From contig CP136068.1 in the NCBI GenBank assembly GCA_032622095.1, positions 132,005,989 to 132,069,988 of the forward strand: a DNA stretch of 64,000 nucleotides. The letters run 5' to 3'. Below, piece after piece: positions 59,191 to 64,000 of the stretch. This stretch comes from Siphonodentalium dalli (taxonomy: Eukaryota > Mollusca > Scaphopoda > Gadilida > Siphonodentaliidae). The position numbers and the translations under genes were made by a program. Positions within the stretch are counted from its first letter, which is position 1. Every line of letters starts with the position of its first letter. The notes beneath the pieces were generated by a model, which searched no databases, had not been told where the DNA came from, and was given only the letters and a program-made list of their open reading frames with translations.

Positions 59191-59617
59191 TTTTCGCCAT
59201 GAGTAAGACAAACACTCTTTATTGCTACCATATCAGGAATACACTACCAAGGAACGCTCTTTTCTGTTCCATGTCGCGCACCTGGCTGTTTTGTGTTTAT
59301 GACCCAAACACCGTATTCAAAATTGTATTGTTCATTACTTCAATACATAATACTCGTAGAAAGGTTGTTCATATATTTATCGACCTATTTCGATACCGCG
59401 GAAACTTCAAAAGCCAAATAATATTATGTGTATTTTGGAGTGCAAACCGCCATATGGCTTTAATTAACACGAACAAGAGCACGCTTATAGCAACTCTATA
59501 TGAGAATAAATAAATTGTGGGATGATAACACCGAAGCCCCCACTCTCACGTTAACCACGCCGCTAATCAAGATTATTTGCAGCCCCACTCACTAGACATA
59601 AATTGTCGCTACTTAGC

Positions 59618-60269
59618 TTAAAGGGGTACTGTACCCCAATTTAAATAAATTCCCAGTGACAATAGCGATCTAATATGAATATTATATTATAAAATAACTA
59701 ATTTGAGTCGACGATGTCTACTGAAAACGTTCCGGTTAACAGGCTATCGTAAAAGTAAAATTGAATTATTTAATATAAATTCATTTATGGCTGGAGTCAT
59801 AAAATGGAGAATTATGCCATTACGAGTTACCGTTCTTGAACTCGCATATGTTGCGTGTCTTTTATCGACGGCCATTCGCGAACATTATTGAGTTGCAAAC
59901 AAAACATGTTACCTGCAAAAGAAGGCCCGTTATAACCGATTCGGGAAAAAAGGAGAAAGAAACAAGAGTCATAAAGCGTCAAGTATTTTATAGGGAGTGA
60001 GATTGTTCGATGGAAGAGATTGAATGCATCAATCGAAGCTGTGAGCAATGAACTTCCGGTTCTTCCTGCGACCTGCGTCTTCTCCGGTGAAGGTCAAAAA
60101 CATGGCGCGTAGTTTGAAATCGTAATATTTTTGTTTCCAAGATCAATATTTTCTTCGCTAAATTAGGTTTATACGAAACTCATATAACACGAACACAATC
60201 TAACTTGAAAGTTATTTCAATGGGAGTAAATAAAAAAATCGCCTATCTTAGTGTACAGTACCCCTTTAA
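59618..60269. mobile_element. AAAGGGGTACTGTAC foldback element, 3' kb copy
   Basis: Termini TTAAAGGGGTACTGTACCCC and GTGTACAGTACCCCTTTAA. Contains ATTTGAGTCGACGATGT and the central TTTATGGCTGGAGTCATAAA at about 59784, both shared with the 12-kb elements. The right half differs, so it may be a composite. Lies within intron 1 of the PAN-mucin-CTLD gene. Confidence 0.7.
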
Positions 60270-60274
60270 CCAAG

Positions 60275-60700
60275 CGCATTTGCTAAAGCTTTATTTAAAT
60301 TATTATAACAGAGATTCTCATTTTGGTTAACCGTTGAAAACATTCCGAAACCTCAGAAATATGTAATTCAAGCAAATTATAATTTCGTTTTCTCTTTTAA
60401 TACTGGAAGTGGCAAATTAAATTATACTGATATTTTATGGTGTTTTAAATAAAATATTCTATAGTAATTTTATTAATCGATAATTTTAACAGTGACAATT
60501 AGGTATTTTAAACTACAGGATAACTTATTTTAACTTAAAAATTTATATGATTTGTATGCGTGTTTAGTTTGTGTATCCATGTATTGTCTTAAAGTCTTGT
60601 GTTTGTATAATGTGTTTTACCTCCGACTTTGAAATAAAATTTATCTTATATTATCTTATCAACTGGACGCATTTAAGCGCAATTGAAGGTATGTGTACGT
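60275..60700. other. Intron 1; possible retroposon tail
   Basis: AATAAAATTTATCTTATATTATCTTATC at 60630-60660 could be the tail of an old retroposon. No ORF precedes it. Confidence 0.35.
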
Positions 60701-60782
60701 ATATATACATGGACTATTGTCCACACACACATGAGTACTTGTATATAGTAGAACGTGGCCGTACCGATATTGAACTCCCTAC

Positions 60783-61100
60783 TTCTACGTGACGCCATGA
60801 AGGATTTCCATCACATCCTGGATTAAGCCCGATATTGTTCAGAAATACACAACTTCTGCTCCTCACGTTAAAGTCAATCGCAACACAGTCCGCGTGGCCC
60901 GAACAGGCGGTAAAACACCTCAGGATGTTACTAAAAATGAGTTCAGATATTGTAGAAGTGGTATTACTGGAACATCCAATATCCAGGTTCATGTGAATTC
61001 GACCCGATGCAGGAGGTGGTGTGATAATAGAAACAAACAGACAAACTTCCACCAAAGTCACATTTTTTGTAAACTCTTTGAAAAAACGATAGCAACTCAT
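60783..61100 (-). CDS. Exon 1 of PAN-mucin-CTLD gene: signal peptide and PAN/apple-like domain
   Basis: First exon of the five-exon minus-strand gene (predicted total 687 aa). The ATG at 61100 opens a 106-codon exon. Residues 14-27 form a hydrophobic stretch (VTLVEVCLFVSIIT) suited to a signal peptide, and the mature part starts near residue 34. Six cysteines follow (43, 62, 66, 72, 84, 96) with a CFTACSGHADCVAIDFN-type core, which resembles the C-x3-C...C..F.F pattern of PAN/apple modules. The donor chosen is GAA|GTAGGG at 60783 (phase 0) because the next exon begins in phase 0; CAC|GTAGAA at 60789 is also phase 0 and cannot be excluded. Without splicing the frame runs to a stop at 60714. 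PAN modules usually bind protein or carbohydrate outside the cell; the partner here is unknown. The domain call rests on the Cys pattern alone. Confidence 0.66.
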
Positions 61101-61104
61101 TTTA

Positions 61105-62545
61105 GAACTGGGAGGTATTCACGATCGCGCCTGCACTTTGGCCCTATATGAAGTAGTCTTTAGTTGATGTACTTGCAGCCTGTGTAGTTTTTCTCTTCTG
61201 GAATGCATGTATGCCACCGGATGTACATTTATTGATTATTCTCAACTCAATTCTTTACAGTAACATTTTTCTGAGATTCAATGTACTGTTCTTCGTGGAC
61301 CCCGTCACGTCATCCGGTCCGGACATCTATACCAGAACCTTATCGACCTATGTACAGAAATGAATCGAGAAGCTACACGTGTAACACAAATGATATAGCA
61401 TGTATATATAGACGGAACAGCACCAAAGGACGAACCGAACAAATGCATGATGAAATTCGATAATAGCTTAGACTAACTGGATCATCTCCATTCCTTGTGC
61501 ATAACAAGAAAACCAATGTCAGAAATGGTAACTCGCTCAAGATCATATATTATATACCTATGATTGTTTTTATAGAATAATATGACCATACGCTGGCGTA
61601 ATTAGCGAACCACAGCTAAACCTACATATACGCTAGCATATATCAGTGTCTTTTTAATCCTATAAAATAACTTCACAGTTTCGTATTCCTATCAAATAAA
61701 TTATATTAACTCAGACCTTATATCGTCTCTGCTATTCCCTCCAAATAAGAATCACATAAGGCTATATTTCCTGGGTTTGACGAATGAATGGACCCCAATC
61801 GTAATTTCGAGTATACATTAGGCAAATCGTACTTCCGGGTGGTCTTTATCGACAGCTAAACTATTCATGGTTATAAACTACTAGTACCAACATCAAAGTG
61901 AAAATAGTTACACCTTGTCGAGAGGGGGACGGAAACATATTTAATGAATTTAACCAATATATTTCTTTTCCTGACGCTGGGTGATCACTGCGGCGGAGAT
62001 ACTACACTGAGAAGCGTGTCAATTTCATAGCTGTTCATCTCAGCGAAAATCGACGAACAACGTCATCGTGTAACTTTCCCCGAGTTCGCCTGAATGTATC
62101 TTCTGCTTTGTTCATAATTATGTGTTCCTTTCGATTCCAGAAAATAGTATATTTATGGATTATCACATGCATATTTGTACTATATAGTCTTATGATAACA
62201 ATTAATTCCTTATTAAATATATGTTATTTCGTTTCGCACAGTACCGCACCGTACCAAGTGCTGTACATAAATGCCCACCTTCGCACACTAGAACGGTAAA
62301 TTCGTGATGACATTCTTATTATATTTAACATCAGGAATTTCGATAACTTTTCACTCGCCGATATGTGTAGACTGTAGTTACTATAGTGTCGTTATTTATT
62401 GTGTCTTATTTTCTCAATAAAAGGTAAACTAACTCTACGAACGAACTTACATTGTAATTCAATGTTCATAATTCTCATTTGCAATACCAGTAATCGAAAG
62501 ACACAGTAACAAGATTTTCCGATTACGACATAAATGCTACTTATT
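61105..62545. other. Upstream of the split gene; no feature recognised
   Basis: Its promoter should lie here or farther upstream, but I could not support a TATA box or other site. Short frames only. Confidence 0.4.
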
Positions 62546-62546
62546 T

Positions 62547-63027
62547 ATAAGGTACTCAATCCGATAAAACTTCTCTCAATTACTATTTCAATGGCTTCGG
62601 GGGTCCAAAATATTTGATTCGAGTCGAGGAAGCCACCCATCAAAGCTAAGATTTTTTAGATATCGATTTTTGAAATCTATTATTTTTCATTATCGGGAAT
62701 AATTTCTGTCCCAGAACACAATTGCGTTATTATTACCACTTGATTTTAGAGTTATCCATCCTTGTCTGTTTGAATAGTGTTTTGGTGTACACATCTCGAG
62801 CAGATTACAAAGTTGAAGGCAAGTATTAGTACTCATCTCGAGAAAATAACAAATTTCAAAAATCAATATCTAATAATTCTGAGCTTTGTTTGATGGGTTC
62901 CTCGACTCGAATCAAATATTTTTTACCCTAAAAGCCAAAGAAATAGTAATATAGGACCCTCTGATCGGATTGTTGTTGTTGGAATCCGTTGAGATGGGGA
63001 CCCTCTGATCGGATTGAGTACCTTTAA
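62547..63027. mobile_element. MITE, AAAGGTACTCAATCCGAT family, copy 4, with a duplicated right part
   Basis: Left end ATAAGGTACTCAATCCGATA, right end CGGATTGAGTACCTTTAA. The right side repeats CCCTCTGATCGGATTG twice (about 62957 and 63000) and the middle repeats a CATCTCGAG segment. Confidence 0.7.
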
Positions 63028-63154
63028 GCCCACCGATCTACTGTGTGACAAAAGCGCTCGCGAAATTCAAAACAGCTGCGTCGTATTAGATAATAATTGG
63101 TGACGTCACAAAATAAGATATTATCTATATACGACCAAAGCGTCCGGCTTTGGT

Positions 63155-63375
63155 TCGTTATAAAATATATTGGTTTCACGAATGACCAACTCATAATTCC
63201 GTTAAAACAACTAATCCTTCAAATTATTACAACAACTATATACGGCTTATCACTGAAGGTTTCTCATGCATCTCACCAGAATTCCCAACTACACCTTTTA
63301 CCGGACTCGGCCTCCGGGTCGCAGTTGGACTTTTAATCCGTCCCAAACATTCCCATTTCTATAAATAAAACGTCC
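63155..63375 (-). repeat. Dispersed element, reverse copy of 8395-8725
   Basis: Holds ATATTGGTTTCACGAATGAC, ACCGGACTCGGCCTCCG and TTCCCATTTCTATAAATA, the complements of the 8.4-8.7 kb copy in matching reverse order. Shorter by about 110 bp. Confidence 0.65.
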
Positions 63376-63379
63376 ATGA

Positions 63380-63825
63380 CCCATGTATACCAAGAATCAG
63401 CGAAACATACACGCGTAGAGCGAAATAAGAGCTTCAACATCGACCTCCAACATTCAGGACGTATATATACAAGAAAGACATCGAACAATTATGTTGACCA
63501 CCACAATACAGTCACCAAGCTCTTGTTATACCCATACACCAGTTGGCCGCGTGCGTCAGCCGCAGGTCCGTGTAAGCAGATAGACGCATGCGTTGGCCGC
63601 GTGCGTCAGCGGCAGGTGTGTGAAATCAGCTTAAACAAATGTGATCGCCACTTCTGCATATGCTATGATTTTCTTTTTCCGTTCAGGCTCGTATCGACAA
63701 GGAACACAAAACCTAACTCCATAATTCCGCCAATTCCCTGAGGTCCTCGTGTTAATTTGGTTCTGAGATGGGAGTCGTTATCCCAGTGATGGCTACACGT
63801 TGTCTCAATCTTTTTTCCAACAGTA
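63380..63825. other. No gene recognised
   Basis: A 121-codon plus frame (63376-63741) has a few Cys (PCKQIDACVG, CEISLNKCDRHFCICYDF) but no domain I can name. TTGGCCGCGTGCGTCAGCSG occurs twice, at 63543 and 63594. Confidence 0.35.
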
Positions 63826-63829
63826 ACTT

Positions 63830-64000
63830 TAAAGGTACTCAATCCGATGCGATGGTCCTCATTTAATCAGATTCCAACAACAACAACAATTTTTTTTAAA
63901 TGACGGTTCAGTTATCATAATCGATTAATTGCCCAAAAATAATGATAACCATAGTCAACTATAGTATAAAATCACTCTAAACTTGTTATTTATCAACATT
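63830..64000. mobile_element. MITE, AAAGGTACTCAATCCGAT family, copy 5, cut by the window end
   Basis: Begins TAAAGGTACTCAATCCGATG, then a (CAA)n run and a middle like copies 1 and 2. The right end is outside the window. Confidence 0.7.

Noticed and set aside
60894-61151. 85-codon plus frame
   Set aside because: Antisense to the PAN-like first exon.
63376-63741. 121-codon Cys-containing plus frame as a secreted protein
   Set aside because: The cysteine spacing matches no domain I know and there is no signal peptide; contains a duplicated 20-bp segment.

Overview
The window looks like a gene-poor stretch of an AT-rich animal genome, most likely a mollusc or other lophotrochozoan. The evidence is split genes with GT-AG introns, PAN/apple-like plus C-type-lectin-like (CTLD) secreted proteins, a tRNA-derived SINE, many non-LTR (LINE) remnants, a Ty3/Gypsy fragment and dense families of small inverted-repeat DNA transposons. 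There are no bacterial operons, CRISPR arrays or rRNA genes. Species assignment is inference only.

The main gene is on the minus strand from about 61.10 to 41.24 kb and has to be assembled from five exons: signal peptide + PAN-like domain (61100-60783), a small Cys-rich exon (57035-56936), a very large Thr/Ser mucin-like exon (51440-50250), the first half of a CTLD (46154-45954) and the second half with the stop (41493-41240). All four junctions agree in phase (0, 1, 1, 1) and the exon lengths sum to 2064 nt, exactly 688 codons with the stop. Two more pieces of the same gene type are present: a signal peptide + PAN-like first exon on the minus strand (19853-19574) and the last exon of a CTLD gene on the plus strand (23633-23853). 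The window is therefore probably part of a cluster of secreted PAN-mucin-lectin genes, possibly mucus or immune-type recognition proteins (inference).

Layout: 0-1.7 kb AT-rich repeats; 1.7-2.9 kb hAT-like element with perfect 8-bp target duplication; 3-6.6 kb degenerate tandem repeats; 7.2-11.9 kb foldback elements and long palindromes; 12.2-14.3 kb interlocked foldback elements with a SINE nested in one; 14.7 kb Gypsy RT remnant; 17.3-17.8 kb LINE ORF1 remnant; 19.3-19.9 kb PAN exon with repeated donor segments; 20.1-20.5 kb LINE tail; 21.4 kb TTAA-flanked double-hairpin MITE; 22.6-23 kb GC-rich tandem repeat with a 24-G run; 23.6 kb CTLD exon; 25.5-26.4 kb L1-like LINE tail; 26.5-27.3 kb 22-bp-type minisatellite; 27.5-30.4 kb 42-bp minisatellite with a 13-unit higher-order repeat; 30.8-31.3 kb MITE; 32-34 kb LINE reverse transcriptase; 34.5-39.7 kb palindromes and MITEs; 41.2-61.1 kb the split gene, whose introns hold a ~160-180-bp satellite, a ~115-bp tandem repeat, LINE tails and MITEs; 61-64 kb mostly unassigned sequence plus two MITE copies.

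A short motif, ATAAAGAGCG (or its complement CGCTCTTTAT), recurs across otherwise unrelated repeats and forms the core of the 42-bp minisatellite. It is one of the oddest signals here and has no explanation in the annotated features.
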